A stretch of DNA of 64,000 nt from Rattus norvegicus. Lineage: Eukaryota; Chordata; Mammalia; Rodentia; Muridae. How positions within the stretch are numbered: the stretch's first letter is position 1; every line of letters begins with the position of its first letter. Shown piece by piece: positions 23,356 to 64,000 of this stretch. Location of the stretch: the NCBI RefSeq assembly GCF_036323735.1, contig NC_086036.1, positions 22,090,064 through 22,154,063 on the forward strand. Reading direction: 5' to 3'. Below the pieces are notes generated by a model. That model saw nothing but the letters and a program-made list of their open reading frames with translations, was not told the DNA's origin and made no database searches. Position numbers and translations under genes: made by a program.

Positions 23356-23369
23356 CCAGATTGAGTCTT

Positions 23370-24325
23370 AATGGCTTTAGTCTGGATTGAGAAATGTGGT
23401 CTTTGGGATACCTCAAGGAAAATGATGAAATTCAACATTTACACAATTTCACCTATGCCACAGAAAGGCACTGTGATAGCTCGGAAAAAGAAATATTGGT
23501 TCCTGGATGAAAATGGAGACAAGTCAGGATATATGGTATATATTGTGATAATGAGTCAACAATATGATCCTAGTTTTATAATGATGTGTTGGTGATAAGG
23601 ATGAGAAAACCTCTTTGTTTAAATGGAAAGGCTTAGGCAAGATAAAATATAACAAATTACCTAAGAGTAGGTGAAAAGCCAATGTATGACCACAAATTCT
23701 CTAAGGAGATGATAGTGTACTATTGAAGAGGTGTAATCCTGTAGTAAGTCTGGAAAGAAAGCAACAGGCCAAGGTCAGGACTAGAAGGAGTCACAAAGTC
23801 ATAGAGAAAGTAAAGCAAAGCTTTTACAAACTGTGTGCTCCAAAGAATTTGGGAATCTAAATTGTAACCAACAGCCACTTTTCTCCATGAATTCTGTACT
23901 GCTGGAGACTTGATATAGCCACATGAGGCCACATTGCACTTCTCAGAGCCTTATTTTATCAGGGTGTTACGGTCAATGAGAAGAAAAGAGGGTACAGTTA
24001 ATCATTAGTCATGATTTTTTTATTTATTTTATTTATTTATTCATTTATTTTATTTACATCCAGGGATGTAGGTAAAACTTCCCCTGTCTCTGGAAGTTTG
24101 GGGCATTAGAAATGAGAAGGTATGCCACGCTTGAGTCAGAAAGAGAACACGGAAAGGTAAATTATAGTCAGCAGGAAGCTGTGGAGCACTGCAACAGCAC
24201 AGGGGATGTTATGATAATAAGGCTTACAGAACATGCTTAGTTTCACAACCAGTGAGAATGCTCCCTATTTATCAATTAACTAAGTCAAGAAAATAAGTGG
24301 AAGTTTCATAACTCTAAAACACAGA
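23370..24325. other. Intergenic, mostly unrecognised
   Basis: Contains (TTTA)n at about 24018-24057. The 74-residue frame at 23371-23595 has no recognisable family. Confidence 0.5.
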
Positions 24326-24630
24326 ATGGGAGGCTGGAGAGATGCTTTACTGAACAAAGTGTTTGCTGTTTGTGCATCGGGATTTAAGTTCAAATCCCCA
24401 AGAATCATGTGTCTGCAACTTTAGTACAGAAAGGGTAGAGCAGGTGAATCCCAGTGATTCTCTGGCCACAATGAGAGACCCTGTTTGAAAAAAAAGAGTA
24501 GAGAGTAATACAAGGAGACACCCAACACTGATCTCTAGTTCTACACGTGCACATAAAGTTGCCACCTACAAACACACATTTCCACATATTCTTACAACAT
24601 ACACACCTATTAAAGCAAAATCTGTATTCA
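24326..24630 (+). mobile_element. Old B3/B4-type SINE
   Basis: tRNA-like start GGCTGGAGAGATGCTTTACT and box-B-like AAGTTCAAATCCCC, then a diverged body with CACACATTTCCACATAT. Edges are approximate. Confidence 0.6.
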
Positions 24631-24775
24631 ACAAAAAAGTAAAACATTATTGCAACAGTGAAAATAACAAGATCTTTTCCATGCTTATTTTCTGAGGTCT
24701 GAGTACTAGAGATCATTCCTATGTTACAGAGAAGGGAGGCACCAAGAGTTCTGTCCATAATACTCCTGCACACTC

Positions 24776-24814
24776 TCAGTCTCTCTCTCCCTCTCCTCTC
24801 CTCCCTCCCTCTTT

Positions 24815-24863
<49 letters not shown>
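24776..24863. repeat. (TC)n-(GT)n microsatellite
   Basis: CT-rich segment followed by about 45 bases of GT. Confidence 0.95.
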
Positions 24864-24865
<2 letters not shown>

Positions 24866-24884
24866 CAAATGTTTAAGTGCATGC

Positions 24885-25206
24885 ATTTGGAGGCCAGACA
24901 TCGACTTTAGGCATATTCCTCAGAAACATCATGGATTTTAGTTTTAAAGACTGGCTCTAACATCTATGGCTATACCACACTGAATGTTCCTGATTTCATC
25001 TGTGCCAGGCTAGTTTGGAGCTTACCTAGACTGATTAACCACCAAGCTTTAGGGATCTCCCTGCCTCCACCTCCAAGGCACTTGAATGACACAAACCATT
25101 GTGTCCAGCACTTTACATAGGGTATGGGGTTCAAACCCAAGTATTCATCTTGCATGACAAGATGTATGCCACGTACTTCACTGGCTGAGCCATCTTCCCA
25201 GTTCCA
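24885..25206 (-). mobile_element. B3/B4-type SINE, antisense, diverged
   Basis: Ends in CACTGGCTGAGCCATCTTCCCAG, the reverse of a B2/B3 start, and contains GGGGTTCAAACCCAAGT, a reverse box B. Confidence 0.6.
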
Positions 25207-26735
25207 TAACCAGAGTTTTCTAATTATACTCTCTAGGGAAATAAATGACATCCTATTCCTGTTTCTCAGCTGAGAAGCTTGACAAGAGTGTTATGCAAAT
25301 CCAGGTCTCCTTTCCTCACTTGTGCCATGGAGAGGACAGTTTCTTCTTCATGATATAACATTATTGCAAAGAAATTTGCATCTAAGTATGATTTCATACT
25401 TTCACAATAACTCATTTTTTATCCTTCCATTCTTATAGCTAATGTAAATTGTATTCTTGAATGGAATCCCCTGGGCCTTGGGGAATCCTTCAATAAAACG
25501 ACTGGTGGATATTTATTAAGTCCATGCTTTCCCGTATTGTCACTTGAAAAATTGTCAGCATCTTAAATTAGGGTAAGACTTTTAGCATTTCTTAGCACTA
25601 TTGTATGTTCTATCAAGTTATTGAATTTTAAAATACTTAAAGGCATTGGAAAACTTATAATAAAAAATTTTAATTAGAGAAAAAGGATTTGTGGGGCACT
25701 CTTAATCTTTCAGTATCATAATTTGTTCATGATGGAAGCCCAATAATAGATAGTTGCCTTTAAAGCTCTAATTGCATTTTTTAAAATTATAAGCTAGAGA
25801 GAATAAATTGGATCTTGGAAATGGGAAAAAGCTAAACTGATTATCTCTGTGAGTCATGAGCAATTGGAGGAAGAGATCACAATGAACAAATTTCTAAACC
25901 ATTATTAAAAACTGCTATTAGAATAATTAAACATGAAATTGAAATGAAATGGAAAACAAAAACAAAATAAAAACTGCACCTCCAAAGGAAAATTAAATGC
26001 CAGATCACATAGTCAATGGGACAGGCTATTAAACAAAGAAAGCATTCACAGCTGTAAGCTATTTCTCTACAGACAAGCAATTGTGGCTGCTTGCAGTACA
26101 AATTGTGTTGCATAATTATTAGTGCGTGTTATATTCATGAGTGGAAAGAAAAAATAATTCTTCTCAAAGTGAAGATGCCTGAGGCTCTCATAGTCCCTGT
26201 GGATGTTTCTTGCCAATTAGATGTCTAAAATCCACCAATAATCTGACTTATGTGTAGTCTAAGAGAGACACTTTCAGCTTGACTTTATGGGACTTTTACC
26301 AGGCATAAATGGATTACCAATACAATCCTTAATACTGGCTTTGCTTTTCTTGAATTATTAATACATTAAGTATTCTGTTGTGTTCATAAGTACGTAGGGT
26401 TCAATTACTATTATTTTAATTATTATAAGCTACTGGGAAAGGGATAGAGTTAGAATAAAATAAAAAAAAGTAATTTGGAGACAAATTAAAGCCAAATAAT
26501 GCCATGATAATTAAAGTACCAATATGTCACATTAACCTAAATAAAAAAGAGGCTAGAAAAAGAGAAAGTTGCCCTGTGTAATACTATGTAAACTTGTTAA
26601 ATTTCAAAGAGCCAGCCAGTAGGAATAGTCAGTATTAGATGCCATATATGCTGCAGACCATAGAGTTCCAACAGAAAAAATATAATTTACTAAAATCCTG
26701 ATTGGAAGTTTTTATATTTAATTCCATTCATTTGG
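25207..26735. other. Repeat-free AT-rich intergenic block
   Basis: About 1.5 kb with no recognised mobile element in an otherwise repeat-dense region. No open frame resembles a gene. Candidate conserved non-coding sequence. Confidence 0.45.
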
Positions 26736-26752
26736 TTATATATATACATATG

Positions 26753-26793
<41 letters not shown>
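26736..26793. repeat. (TA)n-(TG)n microsatellite
   Basis: TATATATACATATGTATATA followed by about 33 bases of TG. Confidence 0.95.
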
Positions 26794-26797
<4 letters not shown>

Positions 26798-26879
26798 CTT
26801 TATAAGTTAAATTTCATATTCCAAGAGGAATTTAACCTCTAGATCCAGACAATTTAATTATTCACATGTCAGATTTCAT

Positions 26880-27098
26880 AGTGTTGATAGAGGGCCCAGT
26901 GATGGAAAGCATTTGTTGCTCTTCCAGAGGACCTGAGTTCAGCTCCGAGATCCACATGGGGGCAGCTCACAATATTCTGTGATTTCAGCTCCAAGGGATA
27001 TGACATCCTCTTCTGGCTTTTATAGGAACCTGCATTCTCATGACAAATACTCATATGAGTACTCATACTCATACACATTTTCAAAAATAAAAGAAATC
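26880..27098 (+). mobile_element. B3/B2-related SINE, diverged
   Basis: CTCTTCCAGAGGACCTGAGTTC and TCCACATGGGGGCAGCTCAC are B3/B2 body signatures, ending in an A-rich tail near 27090. Confidence 0.75.
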
Positions 27099-27774
27099 AC
27101 TAGTGTTTAAACAATCTGATTCAAAAACAGCTTTATAATCTCTGGTCTGTTCTTGTACAGATCTGGTGTTTACAAACTTCCCATTTTATTGCTGAAAACA
27201 TGTTTTCTGTAAGTCATAATTATTTGGTGGTAGTTACATCTAGACAAGTTGTTGCAGTAACCTCTCCAACTCGAATATGCCCGTGCAAAGAAAACACAAC
27301 TTGATTAATATGAATACAAGCTTGGGACTAGATTGGGCAGATCTACCACTACACTGTCCTATTCCCCAGCTGTGAAATCTCTCATAACTTGCGACTTCTC
27401 CATGCTTCAGCTCCATCTTCCTTCTCCCTCCCCACCCCCACACTTCTCTCCTCTGCTCCAACTTCCCTTCCTCTGCCCAATCCCGGGCTCTCCCCTTTAT
27501 TTTGCAAATTAAATGGGGAAGGTTCTGATGAAGTCACCTGATTCCTGAGTATGTGACTAGGTCCTTGGGGCAGCGATTAGCATCCAAATACAGATAACTC
27601 CAGGGCAAACCACAAGTCAATTTGTTCTTTTTGTTCAAACCTTCCATTCTTCCGGAACATTTTTTTTTTATTTTTTTTAAAATTTTAATCTTAACACTCA
27701 AAAATTTGAATAACATGAATTTGTGATTACTTGGATGTTTTTGTTTTAAAATGTGGTACTTATAAATACTTATA
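27099..27774. other. Intergenic, nothing recognised
   Basis: No gene signal. Pyrimidine-rich at about 27405-27500. Confidence 0.5.
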
Positions 27775-27952
27775 CAGGGCCAGTAAGATGGTTCAGTAGG
27801 TGAAGGCATTTCCTAGCCTGTCTTACAACCTGAGTTCAGATTCCCAGAACCCACAAGTAGAAGGAGAAAACCAGCTTCCTGAAAGGTAATTTTCTTATCA
27901 GTACTTGGTAAAAACTGCACCAGCACTTACTCTCTCTGACATAATGTGATTG

Positions 27953-27987
<35 letters not shown>

Positions 27988-27990
27988 ACG
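27775..27990 (+). mobile_element. B3/B4-type SINE with GT repeat tail
   Basis: GGCCAGTAAGATGGTTCAGT and CCTGAGTTCAGATTCCCAGA are tRNA-derived SINE signatures. The (TG)n at 27955-27986 follows as often seen in B3/B4 tails. Confidence 0.65.
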
Positions 27991-28201
27991 CGCGTGCGCA
28001 CGCCCCCAATAATAAATTGGAATTATTAAAGTCAGTAGTATATTAGATTTCAAGGGGACAGAAGAAAAAGAAACATGACACACTATAATTGCTTTCAAAG
28101 AATATTTAAGTACAATTGTAAACAGAGATCAAATTGTTAGAGCATGTTAAATGTTACAAGAATAAATTACAGGTACTCATAACATTAAAAAACCGAGTTC
28201 C

Positions 28202-29177
28202 TGGAAAATATCATCCTGAGTGAGGTAACCCAATCACAGAAAAAAACACATGGTATGCACTCATTGATAAGTGGCTATTAGCCCAAATGCTTGAATTACC
28301 CTAGATGCCTAGAACAAATGAAACTCAAGACGGATGATCAAAATGTGAATGCTTCACTCCTTCTTTAAAAGGGGAACAAGAATACCCTGGGCAGGGAATA
28401 GAGAGGCAAAGATTAAAACAGACACAGAAGGAACACCCATTCAGAGCCTGCCCCACATGTGGCCCATACATATACAGCCATCCAATTAGACAAGATGGAT
28501 GAAGCAAAGAAGTGCAGGCCGACAGGAGCCGGATGTAGATATCTCCTGAGAGACACAGCCAGAATACAGCAAATACAGAGGCGAATGCCAGCAGCAAACC
28601 ACTGAACTGAGAATAGGACCCCCGTTGAAGGAATCAGAGAAAGAACTGGAAGAGCTTGAAGGGGCTCGAGACCCCATATGTACAACAATGCCAAGCAACC
28701 AGAGCTTCCAGGGACTAAGCCACTACCTAAAGACTACACATAGACTGACCCTGGACTCTGACTTCATAGGTAGCAATGAATATCCTAGGAAGAGCACCAG
28801 TGGAAGGGGAAGCCCTGGGTCCTGCTAAGACTGAACCCCCAGTGAACTAGATTGTTGGGGGGAGGGCGGCAATGGGGGGAGGATGGGGAGGGGAACACCC
28901 ATAAAGAAGGGGAGGGGGAGGGGTTAGGGGGATGTTTGCCCGGAAACCGGGAAAGGGAATAACACTCGAAATGTATATAAGAAATACTCAAGTTAATAAA
29001 AAAAAAAAGAAAAAAAATTTCAAAGCTTAAAAAAAAAAACAAAAACAAAAACAAAAAACCAGCAATAAACTCAACAGATGTATTGATCTTTAAACAGGAT
29101 TCTTTGTTATCCATATCCACAGATTGATTGATTTAAAATAAAAACCCTCCTGCTTGAAACCAAAAAAACAAAAAAAC
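28202..29177 (+). mobile_element. 5'-truncated L1 with probable 3' transduction
   Basis: L1 ORF2 3' end starts at about 28203 (ATCCTGAGTGAGGTAACCCA), runs through the 3'UTR and ends near 29010 with TTAATAAAAAAAA. About 165 extra bases follow, containing AATAAA and a second A-rich tail. The whole is bounded by a perfect 15-bp duplication AAAAAACCGAGTTCC at 28187-28201 and 29178-29192. The cut site ATT/AAAAAA fits the L1 endonuclease preference. Confidence 0.88.
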
Positions 29178-29192
29178 AAAAAACCGAGTTCC

Positions 29193-29599
29193 AGTTATTA
29201 TTGGCAGTTTCTAAGCAATATCTGCAGAGTTTTGTGCCAAACCACACATTAGATTCAAATATACCCAATACAAACCACTGAAGCAGAAATATTGGTAGTG
29301 CCAAAATGAAACTTAGGTCTTTCTCAGTCTTTGTCTATTCCTTTTTTTAATCTTTTCATGACAAAAAAGGACTTCTGCTGGAAAAAGCCAATTAATAATC
29401 AAATTTCTTTTTTAATGGAAACTAGAATAAAAATTGGGAAAAATAGTTTTGTGCTTCTTCTTTATGGCTTGCACCACGTGAATGCTATCACATTGATATT
29501 CAGCCAAATTCCCCCTGGCTCGATCAAAGAAGAAAAAAAGTTTTGTCAAAGCAGGAAGACTGGAATGTAACCACGTAAGCCATGCTTCCTGGCTCCTCA
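29193..29599. other. Intergenic upstream of Pik3c3, nothing recognised
   Basis: AT-rich sequence between the L1 insertion and the CpG-rich promoter. Confidence 0.5.
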
Positions 29600-29817
29600 T
29601 TTGCCCTTAAGCAAGATGGCTGGCTCCATTTGCACATGCGTACAGCCGCTCGCCCAGGGGTTGTTCCGTCGCGTTTGCTTTCGTTAAGCGCGGCGATTGC
29701 TCAGTTGTGGGCGGAGGGGCGGAACAGGAAGTTTTCATGTTTTGAGGCAGCTGCGGGTTCTTCCTGGAGTCTTCCCCTTCCAGGGCTGTCTCTCTGGCGT
29801 CTGTGTCCGAGCTTGTC
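29600..29817 (+). promoter_or_regulatory. Pik3c3 promoter and 5'UTR, CpG-rich, TATA-less
   Basis: This is the only CpG-dense stretch upstream of the coding start. It holds two GC boxes (29709-29714 and 29716-29722), an ETS-type core (29725-29732), an AAGATGGC YY1-like motif at 29613-29620 and an alternating TGCACATGCG segment near 29631. No TATA box is seen in a sensible position, as expected for a housekeeping gene. The transcription start cannot be fixed from sequence; the GC/ETS cluster suggests initiation roughly between 29710 and 29790. Factor binding is inferred from motifs only. Confidence 0.75.
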
Positions 29818-60172
<30,355 letters not shown>

Positions 60173-60616
60173 GTGAGTAAAACACTTTTCAAGATTTGGG
60201 TAAAAGAGGTCCTGTCAGTCAACATTCTATGTTGGTCTTTAAGACCTTGGTTGGATTAATAAACTATTGTAACTTTGTTCAGTAAAGGGCTATGATGCAT
60301 GGTTATGATGTTTCCCCTCATTTAATGTGCTGGATATTGCTCCATTTACTTTATTGGTGCTCTGGGCATATAAATGGGTTTAGATGTAATTTAAAAATAA
60401 ACAAAATTCAAATATTCTCTTAGGGAGACTCAGGATGTCCATTTTAATATATTAGTGAACGTTGGTACAGTTATCAGTATTTGTAATGGTACTATAGAAA
60501 TGTATGTTTCTATAGAATCATATACTAAGCAGGTGTTTTTAATTCATCCAGACAGGTAAATTCATTTTTGAACGGAACAGTTCTCCTAGACTAGTAGTTA
60601 TCTGAAAAGAATGCAG

Positions 60617-60661
<45 letters not shown>

Positions 60662-61175
60662 GAGGACATGAATGTAGAAAAGCTGAGGTTTGAGGGAAAT
60701 GGGCGGTCATTGGCGTAGGGACTGCAGCTCATCCCGTGGCTCTTCTTAAAAGCTGATGAAGTAATTGAGGTGCAGAGCTTGGCAGGCTTAGCTTCTCTGG
60801 GAAGGCTGTGACGTACCAGGGTCACCCTCCTTACCAGCTTTCAGATGTCGGTCAAACAGTTTCTAATCTCCGTCTGACATTTTTCTTGTGAATGATAAAC
60901 TAACATTTTCTAGGCTGACTGGTACTCACGGAGTTCAGATCATCTAAACCTTCCTAGAAAGGTGGGGATCCTTTGAGTGATGACCGCCCCCCCTTAGGTA
61001 GCCTCAGTAAAGTAACAGCATCCTACAAGCTGTCGGCACCTTCAAGTTGTCCTTCTCAGTTGCTAAGTGTCTTGGTCAGGAGAACAAGGAGCCCTGTATC
61101 TCCTATGGGCTGTCTTAGTTGGTAGTCAGTTGGCTGTGTGGGGATTGTGTGGTGGATGGGAGAGATGGATGGATG
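60173..61175. other. Start of intron 12, mostly unrecognised
   Basis: Apart from the GT repeat no gene or repeat was recognised. Confidence 0.45.
60618..60661. repeat. (GT)n microsatellite in intron 12
   Basis: About 42 bases of GT. Confidence 0.96.
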
Positions 61176-61731
61176 TGAAAGACCCCCGAAGGGAGCCCCC
61201 CACTCAAGTCTCGGGAAAGACGCGCACCCAGTAGGACACAGACACCGACCTGCTGCAATCACACGAGGAAGATTTATTGTAGGCGAGATGAAACGAGAGC
61301 TCAGGCCAGCATGCTGGGGTCGAGACTCATACACCACACAGGGAGTAGAGGAGTTCGACCCCGACCTGAATTTTCACAGAGCTTATAAAGGAAAAAACCA
61401 CAAACCAGGGGGATCAAGAGGGAGGGAGGAGGGGAATTCCAAAACCACAAACTGCCCATACATTTAGGTCATATGCTAGTCATGTGTAACACTAGGCAAC
61501 ACACCCAGGACTTTGTGACATTGTGATTAGGGGTAGTGACATTTTACAGGGCCATTGGACCATTGTGGCCGGAGGCTATGGGTCATTGTGGCTGTTCCAG
61601 GAAACCTTTCATGCAAGAATGTTCCGGGAACCATTGCACAGCAAGGGAGGGGCGAAAAGTTCATGATCTCACAGACCCTACCTCTTCTTTTTGGGTAGCT
61701 AGGCGGCTTATTATTAATTTTTAATCCTTCA
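61176..61731 (-). mobile_element. 3' LTR of a class I endogenous retrovirus
   Basis: On the minus strand it starts TGAAGGATTAAAA and ends GGGGGTCTTTCA, imperfect inverted ends. CTTTATAAGC (61381-61390) is the TATA-like box and AATAAA lies at 61273-61278, followed by a GAGTGGGGGGCTCCCTTCGG stretch typical of gammaretroviral R/U5. The minus-strand polypurine tract at about 61732-61750 confirms this is the 3' LTR. The matching 5' LTR should lie beyond 64000. Confidence 0.92.
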
Positions 61732-61750
61732 TTCCCCACTTCTTTTTTTT
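61732..61750 (-). other. Polypurine tract of the provirus
   Basis: Minus strand AAAAAAAAGAAGTGGGGAA directly abuts the U3 start of the LTR, the position of the plus-strand primer in retroviruses. Confidence 0.85.
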
Positions 61751-62343
61751 GTTAATAGTTCTAATCCTAGAACTTCATGGAGAACTCAGCTTCATCTAGC
61801 ATAACAGCTTGGTATTGTAGTCTTAACATGAGGATTCTAACCTGGACACTATCCAAGCCTATCCACCAAGGTCATGACTAGCTTTTAGAACTTCTAAGCT
61901 TATACGGACTGTGATCCCTGAGGCACAGTCCCAAGAAGTGTTAAGAGTACTAACATATGCAATGTTACATCATTTGTAATGGAAATCAAGCCTATCCCAC
62001 ACCTATCTTGATAGAACCCAGGACAAACATGACTGAATTTCCCTCTAGGTCCCAGCTCTCAGCCCCAACAGCTAGTACACGGCTGGTGAGGGCTGAGAAT
62101 TGACAGCTGTCAGGGTGGTCAGCAGCACCAGGTACGGTCCTTTCCAGCGAGGCTCGAGTGTCTGGGCTCAGTGTAGCTGCAACCTGGAACTGATGGGATG
62201 TCTCAGGGGTCTCCGGGGCATAGGCTGCTGTCAGCTGTGAGCAGATTTCTTTCTGTATCACCTGTAGGTCTTTTAGCCTGGCACACAAATCATTATTACT
62301 ATGGCACTATGACATGTTGGTTCAGTAACATCATCTAATACAG
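61751..62343 (-). pseudogene. Decayed integrase C-terminal region; env not recognised
   Basis: Minus-strand frame 61992-62288 resembles the C-terminal part of a gammaretroviral integrase (a region of 'LQxxQKEI...LxxAYAPE' character), with interruptions. Only about 240 bases separate it from the polypurine tract, so a normal env gene of roughly 2 kb has been lost. Remaining sequence at 61751-61991 could not be assigned. Confidence 0.65.
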
Positions 62344-62820
62344 TCAGGGGGGCTGAGGCCCCATATAAGATCTCAAAGGGGGTAAGGCTGAATCTGGAAG
62401 GGGTATTTCTTGCTCTGAAGAGAGCAAGAGGGAAGGAGTGTCACCCAGTCTGTGCCAGTCTCCATGGTTAATTTGGTCAGGGTCTCTTTTAGAGTTCCAT
62501 TTATTTACCCTACCTGTCCTGAACTTTGAGGTCTGTAAATACAATGTAATTTCCAATCGACCTCTAAATACTTGGCCACACCCTGGCTTACCTTGGCAAC
62601 GAAAGTAGGGCCGTTGTCTGACCAGATTACCTTGGGCATTCCAAATCGGAGGAAGATTTCTTCCAGTATCCTCTTGATGATTGCAGAGGCCGTCTCTTGT
62701 TTGGTGAGGAAAGCTTCTATCTATTCCTGAAAAAGTATCTACAAGCACTAGGAGATACTTGTGATTATATTTTTCTGGTTTTATCTCAGTGAAGTTCACT
62801 TGGACTTTTCACCAAACTCT
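62344..62820 (-). pseudogene. Decayed retroviral integrase core
   Basis: The frame opens with a segment matching the start of the gammaretroviral integrase core (around the motif VDTFSG, near 62727-62799). The similarity then moves to another frame, so there is at least one frameshift and in-frame stops. Non-functional relic. The zinc-binding N-terminal part is not recognisable between here and 63048. Confidence 0.8.
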
Positions 62821-63047
62821 CTAGGTCTCTTTGCCCTGTTTGCTTGCTAAGCATTCACTTATTGACATACCTTATACTTTCTACTGTCTCTCTGGCTAAA
62901 ATCTTAAAGTCTATTACATACACTTAACTACTTGGACAAACTTTTTATCTCCTAAATGAGTCCATTTCTGTATTTGGCAAAGTGAGTCTTTTCTTTGTTC
63001 TCTGGGAAGTATAGCTTTCCCCTCAATGTGCCATTGTCCTTTATCTT

Positions 63048-63600
63048 TTAAGCAATTTGGGCCTTTTCTAAGTGAGGCCATCCCTTAGTCCGATCCCAGT
63101 TCCCAGTGGCTGTCTCTTGCAGGCCTGCAACCAGGATGGGCTCCTGCATAACCATTTTTCGAGCCGCTTGATCTGCTTCGTTATTGCCCCATGCCACTGA
63201 ATCTCTTCCCTCCTGATATCCTGAGCAATGAATAGTACTCACAGTTGTTGGCTTCACCAGGGCATCCAAGAGATGGCAAAGGCATCTGCGGCACTGATGT
63301 ACTGGGGGGGTAGAGGTTCAGCCATCCCAGATGACATTGTGTTGTCCACCATGGCAGCACCCACTTGTCTCTGACCTTCATTCATGAAGAGAACTGTTCC
63401 CGTCTGTGGACAAGGTAGCCTCGGCTTTCAGCAGGGGTCAATCAGCCAGTCGCAGAGGTCTTTCCTCCACCCATGGGCTTCTGCCAGTGCTTGACACTCG
63501 TGCTGTGGTGGCTCCAGGTCAGGATTGGGCAGCAAGGTGACCAGATTGCCCCCAACAGGTGGAGAATCTAGTCCATGGCAGCTGACCAGTGGTCCCATCT
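63048..63600 (-). pseudogene. Decayed RT connection and RNase H region
   Basis: Two minus-strand frames (63428-63600 and 63048-63381) correspond in order to the RT connection region and the RNase H domain of gammaretroviral pol; the latter has the HCSGYQEG and NNEADQAARK segments. Stops and frameshifts interrupt it. Confidence 0.85.
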
Positions 63601-64000
63601 TTTGGGACACTCTATTCAAAGGCAAACATCAGCCACTCTATCACAGTTTAAGTCCTGGATTGGGTGATAATTGTTAGTGCCCGGCTGGCAGGAGTGATAT
63701 GTTCCAAGTAGAACAGCGCTAAGCCATTCGTCTCCCAGCATCAGGTACTGGTGCACTGAGACAGGTCTTAAGCTCCGCATACACAGTCTGTAGATATGCA
63801 TACACATGGCCTCACCCAGCCATTTCAGCCCACGCAAGCCATTTTGGAGAGCAATTTTCTCATGAGCAAGGGATAGGGGCAGTCAGGGATGACTATGAAC
63901 TAGTGGGTTACCCGGCCCACGCCAAGGTCCACTGTTCTTCGGGCAGTCCATAAGTATTGTTTGTTGCCAGTAGGCCCCTGTACCCAAGGTCTTTGGATAT
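63601..64000 (-). pseudogene. Decayed protease end and RT N-terminus, with internal deletion
   Basis: Minus-strand sequence shows the protease-like C-terminal stretch (around CPYPLL near 63860-63890) and then, near 63640-63690, the RT N-terminal segment NNYHPIQDLN. Connection-domain sequence follows within about 50 bases, so the fingers and palm of RT, including the catalytic aspartates, are deleted. Continues beyond the window. Confidence 0.75.

Noticed and set aside
61138..61467. 109-residue + strand frame
   Set aside because: Antisense to the retroviral LTR; no family match.

Overview
This is a rodent nuclear genome window, almost certainly rat (Rattus). The organism call rests on several near-consensus ID (BC1/tRNA-Ala-derived) SINEs with clean target-site duplications, together with B1, B2, MaLR LTRs, 5'-truncated L1 3' ends and IAP-type/gammaretroviral LTRs. 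No prokaryotic gene, CRISPR array, tRNA or rRNA gene was seen.

The one functional gene recognised is the 5' half of Pik3c3 (Vps34, class III phosphatidylinositol 3-kinase) on the + strand. Its start codon is at 29818 in a short CpG-rich, GC-box promoter region. Twelve coding exons, with GT-AG junctions and matching phases throughout, run from 29818 to 60172 and give residues 1-472. That covers the N-terminus, the C2 domain, the linker and part of the helical domain. The rest of the helical domain and the whole kinase domain lie beyond the right edge.

Region 1-29600 is intergenic and dominated by mobile elements. Two solo LTRs carry perfect 4-bp duplications (11204-11938, which splits a GA microsatellite, and 16946-17543). 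An IAP-type solo LTR with a 6-bp duplication (15599-15994) is nested inside an older LTR whose inverted sister lies 9 kb upstream. A retrocopied mRNA 3' end sits inside an L1 tail (21452-22280), and an L1 insertion appears to carry 3'-transduced flanking DNA (28202-29177). Repeat-poor blocks, notably 25210-26730, are candidates for conserved non-coding DNA.

Region 29600-64000 is Pik3c3. Its introns hold mostly antisense B1, B2, B3 and L1 fragments and several microsatellites. At 61176-64000, in intron 12, lies the 3' part of a decayed antisense class I endogenous retrovirus: LTR, polypurine tract, integrase remnants, RNase H/connection, and protease/RT N-terminal remnants. The reverse transcriptase catalytic core and recognisable env are missing.

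I found no undescribed multi-gene system. The most interesting items are the nested or transducing retroelement events, the internally deleted provirus, a possible intronic termination isoform in intron 6, and several small uncatalogued-looking tandem repeats. All calls were made by eye. Repeat family names, and boundaries without a target-site duplication, are approximate.
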